The notes under the pieces are model-generated. The model was given only the letters and a program-made list of their open reading frames with translations. It ran no database searches and was not told the origin of the DNA. The translations under genes were made by a program, and so were the position numbers. Shown here piece after piece: positions 23,695 to 31,269 of a DNA stretch of 34,144 nucleotides. This DNA comes from an uncultured Opitutia bacterium (lineage in GTDB: Bacteria > Verrucomicrobiota > Verrucomicrobiia > Opitutales > UBA953), in the NCBI GenBank assembly GCA_903879465.1, contig CAIRLQ010000266.1, positions 1-34,144 of the forward strand, read 5' to 3'. Position 1 is the stretch's first letter, and each line of letters begins with the position of its first letter.

Positions 23695-24390
23695 TCAGCC
23701 GTTCACGCGATATCCGACACCTCGTACCGTATCGATCACGTCGCCGGCGGGGCCGAGTTTTTCACGGAGCCGGCGCACGTGCGTATCGACCGTGCGCGTT
23801 TCCAGGTCGGGGGAATAATTCCAGACATCAGCGAGCAGCTCTTCGCGCGATTGTACCCTGCCCTTGCGCTCGATTAAAAGACGGAGTAATTTGAATTCGG
23901 TCGCCGTGAGTTCGACCACCTTGCCCGCGGCGGTGACTTCGTGGCGCTCGATGTCGAGCAGCAGTGCACCCGCAGCGAGACGCGTCGAAGGTTTGGCTGC
24001 CGCTGATTTCGCACGGCGCAGGAGAGCCTGCGCACGCAGCATCAGCTCGCGCGTATCAAATGGTTTCGTCACATAATCATCCGCTCCCGATTCGAGGCCT
24101 TTCACTTTATCGGCGGTCTCCCCTTTTGCCGTCAGGAAAATCACCGGGGTGTCCTGGAGGAGTGCATCGGCGCGGACCATGCGCAGCAACTGCACGCCGG
24201 TGAGCTCCGGCATCATCACATCGAGGATGATTAGGTCGGGGCGGAAATCCCGGGCTAGGCCGATGGCCCGCAGTGGGTCGTTCAAGGTCCGGATGGCATA
24301 CCCCGCCTGCTTGAATTTGTAGTCCAGCAGTTCGGTCACGTCGGACTCATCGTCGACGATCAGGATGCGCTTGAGATGTTCGGCGTCCAT
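23695..24390 (-). CDS. phoB: PhoB-type winged-helix response regulator
   Basis: 231 residues, typical OmpR/PhoB size. Receiver domain with the acidic pair in VDDESD, phosphoacceptor Asp57 in LILDVMMPEL, and Lys109 in YVTKPFD. Winged-helix effector from about 130 with LTATEFKLLRLLIERKG, RTVDTHVRRLREKL and terminal VRGVGYRVNG. Partner of the kinase gene downstream. A strong GGAGG occurs 21 bases before the start codon, too far for normal use, while only a weak AGG lies closer, so initiation may be regulated or the start may be mis-set. An 11-bp-period repeat upstream could be its own binding site. Confidence 0.92.
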   Translation of the reverse strand: MDAEHLKRILIVDDESDVTELLDYKFKQAGYAIRTLNDPLRAIGLARDFRPDLIILDVMMPELTGVQLLRMVRADALLQDTPVIFLTAKGETADKVKGLESGADDYVTKPFDTRELMLRAQALLRRAKSAAAKPSTRLAAGALLLDIERHEVTAAGKVVELTATEFKLLRLLIERKGRVQSREELLADVWNYSPDLETRTVDTHVRRLREKLGPAGDVIDTVRGVGYRVNG

Positions 24391-24414
24391 GGGAAGGCCT
24401 ACACTTAATCTCCT

Positions 24415-24439
24415 CCTAACTCAGAGCGCCAGAGTTAGG
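24415..24439. repeat. Inverted repeat in the phoB leader
   Basis: CCTAACTC (24415-24422) and GAGTTAGG (24432-24439) form a perfect 8-bp stem with a 9-nt loop, 25-49 bases before the phoB start codon. In the phoB transcript the second arm runs straight into AGGAGG, the only strong ribosome-site-like sequence. It could act as an operator or as an RNA hairpin affecting translation; nothing else supports either. Confidence 0.5.
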
Positions 24440-24445
24440 TGACGA

Positions 24446-24464
24446 ATGAAACAAACATGAAACA
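24446..24464 (-). promoter_or_regulatory. Direct repeat with 11-bp period upstream of phoB (Pho-box-like)
   Basis: On the phoB-coding strand the sequence is TGTTTCAT-GTT-TGTTTCAT, two identical 8-mers spaced by exactly 11 bp. PhoB-type regulators bind tandem 11-bp half-sites (E. coli CTGTCAT plus four A/T bases), so the geometry fits autoregulation although the letters differ. A TATAAT-like box on the same strand lies further upstream (24492-24497), so the repeat would sit downstream of that promoter or serve another. Confidence 0.45.
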
Positions 24465-24560
24465 GGCACCTATTATTAGGTTAAACTATTGATTATAAAC
24501 AGTTTACAAAAGTAAGAAACACGAACGTCACACCTTGCGGCCACAATCTTTACAAGGGGC

Positions 24561-24576
24561 TGTTCCACGTGGAACA
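24561..24576. other. parS centromere site (ParB binding), intergenic
   Basis: A perfect 16-bp palindrome TGTTCCACGTGGAACA, equal to the ParB site form known from pseudomonads and close to the B. subtilis form TGTTTCACGTGAAACA. It lies in the 208-bp space between phoB and the mnmG stop. ParB spreads from such sites and loads SMC, and they cluster near the replication origin. A second identical copy 1.17 kb away makes chance very unlikely. parA/parB themselves are outside the window. Confidence 0.88.
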
Positions 24577-24598
24577 ACGCCCTTCCCTGCTTTGTGGT

Positions 24599-26479
24599 TT
24601 ACTTAGCCCTGAAAAGGACCATCAATAAGGATACATCCGCCGGATTCACGCCGCTGATCCGACTGGCTTGGCCCAAGGTCTTCGGCTGAATCGCCTGAAG
24701 TTTTTGGCGAGCTTCAATGCGCAAACCGTAGGCTTTTAAGAAATCAAAGCCTTCAGGCACTTTAAAGGAGTCTAGGTCGTGCAGCTTGCGGGCGTTTCGC
24801 GTTTCGCGCTCTAGATAACCTCGGTATTTAACCCGATACATCACTTCAGCCTGAACTTCGGGAGCTTCAGCTAAGAATGTGGGCGGCAGGTCTTTCGGCG
24901 TGGATTCCCAGTTACGGCGGATGACATCGCCCGCGATCCCGCCCGGAATGGCTAATTTCTCTAAATACTCGATCCAATGGGCGACCTTTTCCGCCTTAGC
25001 TTCAATCCGCACCAGGCGCTCCTTGGGTACGAGCCCGAATTCACTTATTTTATCTTTAAGACGGATTTCAGCGCTGCCGTGATTGAATAAGAGTCGGAAT
25101 TCGGCCCGGCTTGTAAACATCCGGTATGGCTCCTGGGTGCCTTTAGTCACCAAGTCATCGATTAAGACGCCAATATACGCCTCGTCCCGGCCAATTACCA
25201 TTGGGGTTTGGCCTTTAACCTTACAGGAGGCATTGACCCCAGCGACCAGGCCCTGAGCGGCGGCTTCTTCATATCCCGATGTTCCATTAATCTGGCCGGC
25301 AAAGAACAAGCCCTCGACCTTTTTGGACTCCAAGGTGGGGTAGAGCTGGGTGGGGGGTGAAAAATCATACTCCACGGCATAAGCCGGGCGGAGCATCACG
25401 GCTTTTTCCAGACCGGGGATCGAGGCCAACATCTCTAACTGGACGGCAAAGGGCAGGGAGGTCGAAAGGCCATTAATATACCATTCATCTGTATTTCGGC
25501 CCTCGGGCTCGAGATACAGCTTATGGGTATCCTTATCGGAGAACTTCACGAACTTGTCTTCAATGGATGGGCAGTAGCGGGGGCCAACGCCGGTAATCTC
25601 GCCGCCGTAGAGAGGGGAGAGGTGGAGGTTTTCCTGGACTATTTTACCCGTGGCGCAGGTGGCTTCCGTCATCCAGCACGAGACTTGATCGGTTCCCGGG
25701 GCCCAGCCGGGTAGCCGTTCGCCCGCTTGTTCCACGTGGAACAAATCGGTTTTTTGGCGCGTATCATGGAAGGCAAAAAGGGTAGGGGACATATCTCCTG
25801 GCTGCTCCTCGCACTTGCTGAAATCAATGGAGGATCCAAGGATGCGCGGCGGGGTGCCAGTCTTGAGCCTTTGAAGTTCAATTCCAGCCTCTAAGAAACT
25901 GGCTGACAATGACTTAGAACTAAAATCACCCAGCCGACCGCCCTCTGTTTTATTAGCCCCAATGTGCATCAGGCCGCGTAAGAAAGTACCCGTGGTCACC
26001 ACCACCGTTTTACCGTGAAAAGCGAGGTCCAGATTGGTCTGAACCCCGACCACAGCGCCGTCCTTAAAAATGAGCCCAGTGACCTGCGCCTGGAAGATAG
26101 TCAGCCCGGGTTGTAGCTCGCAGAGGTGTTTCATCCGGAACTGGTAGGCTTTCTTGTCGCACTGGGCACGGGGGGCTTGGACGGCCGGACCCTTGGAGGA
26201 GTTCAGCAGGCGGAATTGGATGCCGGTGACGTCGGCGGTCAGGCCCATCTCACCCCCCAGGGCATCGATCTCGCGGACGATGTGGCCCTTAGCCTGCCCC
26301 CCGATGGCGGGGTTGCAGCTCATCTGGGCGATGGTGTCGACGTTGCCCGTGAGGAGCAGAACATCGACCCCCATGCGGGCGGCGGCCAGGGCAGCTTCCA
26401 CGCCGGCATGGCCGGCCCCGCAGACGATGACGTCGTAGGGGCGGTCGGGCCCGAGGCGGATTTGTTTGTGAGGTCGCAT
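24599..26479 (-). CDS. mnmG: tRNA uridine-5-carboxymethylaminomethyl modification enzyme MnmG
   Basis: 626 residues from ATG 26479, which has GAGGGAG eight bases upstream; a GTG at 26506 overlapping the mnmE stop is an alternative. With MnmE it modifies the wobble uridine of several tRNAs using FAD, NADH and methylene-THF. Seen: FAD loop VCGAGHAGVEAALAA, CNPAIGGQAKGHIVREIDALGGEMG, GPRYCPSIEDK, LEPEGRNTDEWYINGLSTSLP, GQINGTSGYEEAAAQG and PYRMFTSRAEFRLL. Between the FAF and SCW motifs there are 30 residues where E. coli has about 12; this insertion contains LFHVEQ (246-251), encoded by a perfect parS site. Last gene of an mnmE-mnmG operon. Confidence 0.95.
   Translation of the reverse strand: MRPHKQIRLGPDRPYDVIVCGAGHAGVEAALAAARMGVDVLLLTGNVDTIAQMSCNPAIGGQAKGHIVREIDALGGEMGLTADVTGIQFRLLNSSKGPAVQAPRAQCDKKAYQFRMKHLCELQPGLTIFQAQVTGLIFKDGAVVGVQTNLDLAFHGKTVVVTTGTFLRGLMHIGANKTEGGRLGDFSSKSLSASFLEAGIELQRLKTGTPPRILGSSIDFSKCEEQPGDMSPTLFAFHDTRQKTDLFHVEQAGERLPGWAPGTDQVSCWMTEATCATGKIVQENLHLSPLYGGEITGVGPRYCPSIEDKFVKFSDKDTHKLYLEPEGRNTDEWYINGLSTSLPFAVQLEMLASIPGLEKAVMLRPAYAVEYDFSPPTQLYPTLESKKVEGLFFAGQINGTSGYEEAAAQGLVAGVNASCKVKGQTPMVIGRDEAYIGVLIDDLVTKGTQEPYRMFTSRAEFRLLFNHGSAEIRLKDKISEFGLVPKERLVRIEAKAEKVAHWIEYLEKLAIPGGIAGDVIRRNWESTPKDLPPTFLAEAPEVQAEVMYRVKYRGYLERETRNARKLHDLDSFKVPEGFDFLKAYGLRIEARQKLQAIQPKTLGQASRISGVNPADVSLLMVLFRAK
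25728..25743. other. parS centromere site (ParB binding), inside mnmG
   Basis: A second perfect TGTTCCACGTGGAACA, extended to an 18-bp palindrome by flanking T and A (25727-25744). It is read as codons for Leu-Phe-His-Val-Glu-Gln in mnmG. Identity to the intergenic copy and to a known ParB site supports function. Its place in a residue stretch that looks inserted relative to other MnmG proteins suggests the DNA site, not the peptide, is what is conserved. Confidence 0.88.
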
Positions 26480-26502
26480 AGGCGCTCCCTCACCGGAGGG
26501 AA

Positions 26503-27861
26503 TCACTTCCCTATGCAGAAGGAAGCAAAGAGCTTGTCCAGCATACGCTCATTATCAATGCGCCCAACAATCTCCCCCAATGCGTCCAGGGCCACCCGTC
26601 CTTGGGCGGCCGCGAGTTCCGTTTGAATCGGAGCCTTAAGATGTTGGGCGGCCTCCGTAAGGGCGGACGCTGCCCGGGAAAGGGCTTCGGCGTGGCGCAC
26701 GCTGATCACGAGGTCCTCGGCGCCCGGGGCGATCTCCTTGGCCACGAGGAACACGCCGAGCTTCGCGCGGAGTGTTTCGGCGTCGCGTCCGTCGAGCAGG
26801 CAGGCGGAAATTTTTGTGAGCGTTGGGAGGAAGTTTGTCTGCGCGGGATGCGAGGGCAAATCGGACTTGTTGGCGACGATGAGTGAGCGCGCGGGATCGA
26901 GCAGGGCGATGAGTTCAGCGGGCAGGGTAGGGGGCTCTGCCGAAGCATCGACGACGAGAAGAAGTAGATGCGCCCCGCGTGCTTGTTCTAACGCCCGCGC
27001 CATACCGAGGGTCTCGAGCGCCGAGCCACCTTCACGGAGTCCGGCCGTGTCAATCGCCGTGACGGCGAGCGGCAGCCCGGCGACGGGTGCTTCCAAGTAG
27101 TCGCGCGTCGTCCCGGCTTCGGGGCTGACAATCGCCCGATCAGCTCCGGCGAGGACGTTGAGTAGGCTCGATTTTCCGGCATTGGGCGCGCCGACCACGG
27201 CGACGCGGAGGCCACTGCGGAGGGCGCCATCATGCTTGGCGGTCTTGGCGTATCCAGAAAGTTCTGACACCATTTCGTACAAGCGGGCCAAGGGCCCGCG
27301 GGGGTCTTCGGGCGGCAAGTCTTCTTCGGGGAAATCGATGTGTGCCTCGAGTTCGGCGAGGATCTGCAGCGTCCGGTCCGTCCAGCCGGCGACCTGGCGG
27401 CCGAGTTCGCCGGCGAGCATACGGCGGGCGGAGGCGAGCGCTCGCTCGGAACTGGCGTGGATTAGGTCGGCGACGGCTTCGGCCTGGGTGAGATCGATTC
27501 GGCCGGCGAGATAGGAGCGGCGCGTGAACTCGCCGGGTTCAGCGAGACGGCATCCGCGCGCGAGACAGTCTTCGGTGATCCGGCGAACGAGCAACGGATT
27601 GCCATGACACGTGACCTCGAGCGAATCGTTGCCGGTGAAGGAACGTCCGGCGTGCCAGAGCACAGCAACCACCTGATCGACGGCTTCGCCGGTGCGGTTT
27701 CGCCAGATGCCGAGTGTCGATTGTTTTTCAATGAGCGGCGTGCGCCGGCTGAAGGCCTCCTGGGCGATTTGCGCAGCCAAGGGACCGTCGACCCGGATGA
27801 CCGCCAGGGCTGAGCGGCCGGCGGGTGTCGCGGCGGCGACGATGGTCTCAGAGGCGGGCAT
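26503..27861 (-). CDS. mnmE: tRNA modification GTPase MnmE
   Basis: 452 residues. Partner of MnmG in wobble-uridine modification. The N-terminal tetrahydrofolate-binding domain shows ETIVAAATPAGRSALAVIRVDGP, LEVTCHGNPLLVRRI and AEPGEFTRRSYLAGRIDLTQAEAVADLI. The G domain carries GAPNAGKSSLLN (G1), GTTRD (G2), DTAGLRE (G3) and NKSD (G4). The protein ends in FCIGK, the expected CxGK with the essential Cys. I chose ATG 27861, which starts 4 residues before the conserved TIVAAATP; the longer frame begins at TTG 27906, and an ATG at 27879 is also possible. mnmG follows within 23 bp. Confidence 0.94.
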   Translation of the reverse strand: MPASETIVAAATPAGRSALAVIRVDGPLAAQIAQEAFSRRTPLIEKQSTLGIWRNRTGEAVDQVVAVLWHAGRSFTGNDSLEVTCHGNPLLVRRITEDCLARGCRLAEPGEFTRRSYLAGRIDLTQAEAVADLIHASSERALASARRMLAGELGRQVAGWTDRTLQILAELEAHIDFPEEDLPPEDPRGPLARLYEMVSELSGYAKTAKHDGALRSGLRVAVVGAPNAGKSSLLNVLAGADRAIVSPEAGTTRDYLEAPVAGLPLAVTAIDTAGLREGGSALETLGMARALEQARGAHLLLLVVDASAEPPTLPAELIALLDPARSLIVANKSDLPSHPAQTNFLPTLTKISACLLDGRDAETLRAKLGVFLVAKEIAPGAEDLVISVRHAEALSRAASALTEAAQHLKAPIQTELAAAQGRVALDALGEIVGRIDNERMLDKLFASFCIGK

Positions 27862-27977
27862 GAATCGGTGAAACGCCATCCCAAGGGGCGAGGGGAGGGG
27901 AGGCAAGCGGTGTCATACATCCGCAAAAAGGCTGGAAGGGAAGGGCGGGCCTGCCACAGTCCGCCAGAGACACCACC

Positions 27978-29234
27978 GTGGAAAACCACCGCTTCCTTCT
28001 TCCTGATTCGGCCCGCCAGATTGCGGCGGCCCATGGCACCCCTTGCTATGTCTATGACCAGGCCACCCTCGAGGCTCAGGCCGATGCTATGTTGGCCTTT
28101 CCTAATGCCTATGGGGTGACGGTACGGTTCGCCATGAAGGCCTGCCCGAACGCCTCGGTGCTGAAGATCTTCGCCAACAAAGGTCTCCATTTTGACGCCA
28201 GTTCCGGCTGGGAGGTTCGCCGGGCGATCCATGCCGGGATTCCCGCCGAGCGTCTCTCACTCTCCTCTCAGGAGCTGCCAGAGGATTTCCCCTCTCTTCT
28301 TAATAAGGGAGTCCACGTAAACGCCTGCTCCCTCCTCCAGCTTGAACGAATCGGCCAAGCCCTCCCCGGCCACGAGGTCGGTTTGCGCTTCAACCCCGGA
28401 CGTGGATCGGGTGGCACAGGCAAGACGAACGTCGGCGGGCCAGACTCATCCTTTGGTATCTGGCATGAGTGGGCCGACCAAGCCCAGGCCATCGTGAAGC
28501 AATACGGCCTGAAGGTCGTCCGCATCCATACCCATATCGGTTCGGGCAGCGACCCCGTTATCTGGCAGGAAGTCTCCGCGGCGAGCCTCGCGCTCGTCAG
28601 CCGTTTCCCGACCGTGCAGACCCTCAACCTTGGCGGGGGTTACAAGGTTGCACGCGTCGCAGCAGAAAAAGGCACCGACCCGCAGATTGTCGGGTCGCCA
28701 GTCAAAATCGCTTTTGAGAAATTTGCGCAGACCGACGGGAGAAAACTCCGCTTGGAGATCGAGCCGGGCACCTTCCTCGTCGCCAATGCGGGCGCGGTGC
28801 TCTCTCGGGTCCAGGACATTGTTTCCACGGGCCTCCACGAATTCCTCAAGCTCGATACGGGCATGACGGAAATTTTGCGTCCATCTCTTTACGGTTCGCA
28901 GCATCCAGCGTATCTTTATCCCGCTTCGCCGACGACGGCCGTGAAGAATTACGTCATCGTCGGGCATTGCTGTGAATCCGGAGATCTCATCAGCTGCGCT
29001 CCCGGCGAACCCGAGACGCTCGCAGCGCGGCCGCTGCCAGAAGCCAAGGCCGGCGACTTATGTGTCATCGGCGGCGCGGGCGCCTATTGTGCCGGCATGA
29101 GTACGAAGAACTACAACTCTTTCCCCGAGGCGCCCGAAGTTCTGCTTCGTCGCGACGGCAAGTTCGCGCTGATCCGTCGCCGGCAGACGCTCGAACAGAT
29201 CATCCAGAACGAGACGCCGGCGGAAGGTCTCTGA
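27978..29234 (+). CDS. lysA: Diaminopimelate decarboxylase-like PLP enzyme
   Basis: 418 residues, GTG start, fold-III PLP decarboxylase. LysA converts meso-diaminopimelate to lysine. Seen: PLP lysine Lys54 in RFAMKACPN, DASSGWEVRRA, HTHIGSGSDP, the phosphate-binding LNLGGGYKV, EIEPGTFLVANAG, then LDTGMTEILRPSLYG, HCCESGD and GAGAYCAGMSTKNYNSFP. The order and spacing are those of DAP decarboxylase; arginine and carboxynorspermidine decarboxylases share the fold but differ in these motifs. The cystathionine-synthase-like gene follows by 3 bp, so the two are one operon of aspartate-family amino acids. Divergent from mnmE, with 116 bp between. Confidence 0.87.
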   Translation: MENHRFLLPDSARQIAAAHGTPCYVYDQATLEAQADAMLAFPNAYGVTVRFAMKACPNASVLKIFANKGLHFDASSGWEVRRAIHAGIPAERLSLSSQELPEDFPSLLNKGVHVNACSLLQLERIGQALPGHEVGLRFNPGRGSGGTGKTNVGGPDSSFGIWHEWADQAQAIVKQYGLKVVRIHTHIGSGSDPVIWQEVSAASLALVSRFPTVQTLNLGGGYKVARVAAEKGTDPQIVGSPVKIAFEKFAQTDGRKLRLEIEPGTFLVANAGAVLSRVQDIVSTGLHEFLKLDTGMTEILRPSLYGSQHPAYLYPASPTTAVKNYVIVGHCCESGDLISCAPGEPETLAARPLPEAKAGDLCVIGGAGAYCAGMSTKNYNSFPEAPEVLLRRDGKFALIRRRQTLEQIIQNETPAEGL

Positions 29235-29237
29235 GCT

Positions 29238-30695
29238 GTGGCGCTGGTCTCTCCGAAATTAGGGCAATTGGTGCCGGACTCTCCGCACGCCACGGTCGTG
29301 TGCCTGCCGACGCTGGCCGACGTTGAAAGCTACGAGCGCCGCGAGGCACGCGTGTGGGATCTACTCCGCGGAGGTTACCCTCGTTTCGTGCGTAATGCTC
29401 TGGTCGAGGAGGCCGCGCGCGCCGCCGCCGCTCAATTCAACCGCCAAGGGGAACGATTCCCCCTGAGTTCAGCCCGCACGGCGCGCCGTTTGGCCGAACA
29501 TGCCCGTGCCCCGATCACATCGCTCGACGAACTCGGCGACTGGTGCCTACTGACGACTCCAGCTGGCGAAGCCGCCGATCGGCTTGCCAAGTTAGTTCAA
29601 CACACGGGAACATTGATTTCATCGCGCCAGGCCGAAGCTTGGCTCAAGGGAGCTACCTCGACGACTTCGGTGGCATTCCGCCGGATTATTCAGGAAAGTC
29701 TCTCGCCCTATTTTTCGGGCGTCGATGCGGCTGACTTGCTGATTACCACTTCGGGCATGAATGCGGTGGACGCCGCGATTCACGCTGTCGATACGGTGCA
29801 ACGCCCGCACGGTCGGAAGGATTGGATTCAACTGGGCTGGCTGTATGTCGACTCGACGCGCTTATTAGAAAAGGCTCTCGATGCCCGGCACCATTTTGTG
29901 ACGGATGTCCAGGATCTCGCTTCCGTCGAGCGCCTGCTCGCCACTGGCGGCATTGCCGGGGTTTTCACCGAGGTACCTAATAATCCTCAGCTGGAGACCG
30001 CCGACATTCCGGCGTTGCGGGCGTTGTGCGACAAGTATTCTGCCAAACTCATTCTCGACCCAAGCAGTGTGGGGGTTGCGAATGTCGACGTCCTCCCTTT
30101 CGCCGACGTCGTCGCCTCGAGCTTGACCAAGTATGCCGCCGCTACGGGCGATGTGATGGCCGGTGTTTTGGTGGTGAATCTCCCTCGGGCAGATGGCGCG
30201 GAACTTCTGTACGCGGCGCGTGCGAGATATGAACCGCTCCACGTGCTCGATGCGCAGGCATTATCGACGCAGGTCGGAAAACTCTCCGAGGTCTCCGCCC
30301 GGCTCTCGGCCACTGCGTCAGAGATCGCGAGCCGACTTTCTCGTCATCCAGCCGTCGCCCGCGTCCGCACGGCTGATCAAGGAGCGACCGCTGCTGCCTA
30401 TCGGCGACTTCAGCGTCCCGGTACCGGCCCAGGGGCCTTGATCACCGTTGAGCTGCGCGAAGACATGCGCAGCGTCTACGATCGGCTCGAGCTCGTGAAG
30501 GGCCCTAGTTTCGGACTCGGCTTCACCTTGGTCGCACCGTTCCTTTGGCTGGCGCATTTCACGGAAGTCACCACCGAAGTGGGCCGGGCGCAAATCCGGT
30601 CTGCCGGGCTTGACCCGGATTTACTCCGCGTCTCCGTCGGCCTCGAGCCAGTGGAAGAAATCTGGGCCGCGTTCGAGCGGGCTCTCTCTAAATAA
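29238..30695 (+). CDS. Long cystathionine gamma-synthase-like PLP enzyme
   Basis: 485 residues, GTG start. Member of the Cys/Met-metabolism PLP family (fold I): TTSGMNAVDAAIHAV, FTEVPNNPQLETADIPALRALC, DPSSVGVANVDVLPFADVVASSLTKYAAATGDVMAG with the PLP Lys298 in SLTKY, and LLRVSVGLEPVEEIWAAFERAL at the end. About 100 extra N-terminal residues (SPHATVVCLPTLADVESYE, GGYPRFVRN) are absent from E. coli MetB (~386) but recall the long fungal cystathionine gamma-synthases; this resemblance is from memory. It probably acts in the transsulfuration route to methionine. Cystathionine beta-lyase or gamma-lyase activity cannot be excluded. Confidence 0.82.
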   Translation: MALVSPKLGQLVPDSPHATVVCLPTLADVESYERREARVWDLLRGGYPRFVRNALVEEAARAAAAQFNRQGERFPLSSARTARRLAEHARAPITSLDELGDWCLLTTPAGEAADRLAKLVQHTGTLISSRQAEAWLKGATSTTSVAFRRIIQESLSPYFSGVDAADLLITTSGMNAVDAAIHAVDTVQRPHGRKDWIQLGWLYVDSTRLLEKALDARHHFVTDVQDLASVERLLATGGIAGVFTEVPNNPQLETADIPALRALCDKYSAKLILDPSSVGVANVDVLPFADVVASSLTKYAAATGDVMAGVLVVNLPRADGAELLYAARARYEPLHVLDAQALSTQVGKLSEVSARLSATASEIASRLSRHPAVARVRTADQGATAAAYRRLQRPGTGPGALITVELREDMRSVYDRLELVKGPSFGLGFTLVAPFLWLAHFTEVTTEVGRAQIRSAGLDPDLLRVSVGLEPVEEIWAAFERALSK

Positions 30696-30696
30696 A

Positions 30697-30720
30697 GCAA
30701 CCCGCCGGTTGGCGGGTTGC
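30697..30720. terminator. Intrinsic terminator between convergent genes
   Basis: A perfect 10-bp stem GCAACCCGCC / GGCGGGTTGC with a GGTT loop, directly after the stop of the PLP-enzyme gene. On the minus strand the hairpin is followed by TTTATTTA, a good T tract, so it fits best as terminator of the minus-strand gene ending at 30728 and probably also stops the plus-strand operon. Confidence 0.8.
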
Positions 30721-30727
30721 GAGTGGG

Positions 30728-31192
30728 TCAGTTGGACTCCACAGGTTTTTCTTCGGGCTCCTCGACGTCTTCCTCATGGTCTTCGGCCTTGGCCCCGCTT
30801 TTCTTGGAGCCGCCCTTTTTAGCGGCTCGAGCCTTCAGCATGCGCTCGCGGAATGCCGCGCGCTCCTTGTCCTGGATGGTCGCGGCCCCTTCGTCGACCT
30901 TGGCCAGCCCAGCATCGAAGGCTTTGCGGTAGGCCTCTTCCGAGGCTGTCGACTTCTTCCGGGCGGCCTTATACTCGGCGAGGGCTTTATGGGTCATGGC
31001 CCGGTCGGCCTTGGACTGCTGCTCCGCCGAGAGCACTTCTGGCAGTTCATGGGTCGCCTTACGTGCCGCGACGAGCCGGGCATGCTCGGGGTCGGGCGTA
31101 TGGCCCTCGTCTTTAGCGGGGGCTGCGGTGAGCTGAGTGTGGAGGCCGAGGGCCAGAAGGACCGCGGCGAGGGACTGTTTGGTAGTTATCAT
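30728..31192 (-). CDS. Secreted, highly charged small protein
   Basis: 154 residues, not recognised. Residues 1-23 (MITTKQSLAAVLLALGLHTQLTA) form a Sec signal with cleavage near TAA-P. The mature part is helical and rich in Ala, Lys, Glu and Arg (RKATHELPEVLSAEQQSKADRAMTHKALAEYKAA in pieces), followed by a basic KKGGSKKSGAK stretch and an acidic tail EDHEEDVEEPEEK. It could be a periplasmic coiled coil or an ion- or nucleic-acid-binding protein; nothing shows which. It shares a divergent 77-bp space with the hydrolase-like gene. Confidence 0.72.
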   Translation of the reverse strand: MITTKQSLAAVLLALGLHTQLTAAPAKDEGHTPDPEHARLVAARKATHELPEVLSAEQQSKADRAMTHKALAEYKAARKKSTASEEAYRKAFDAGLAKVDEGAATIQDKERAAFRERMLKARAAKKGGSKKSGAKAEDHEEDVEEPEEKPVESN

Positions 31193-31269
31193 GGTTGTTA
31201 GTGGGAACGGGCTTGAAGGAAGCCTGTCCTAATTGGACAATACAAGTGCCTCTCCCTGAGGTTCACCCC

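Noticed and set aside
27862..27977. Possible small gene or regulatory RNA between mnmE and lysA
   Set aside because: The 116 bp are purine-rich with no stable hairpin, ribosome site plus frame, or promoter that I can defend; it simply separates divergent genes.
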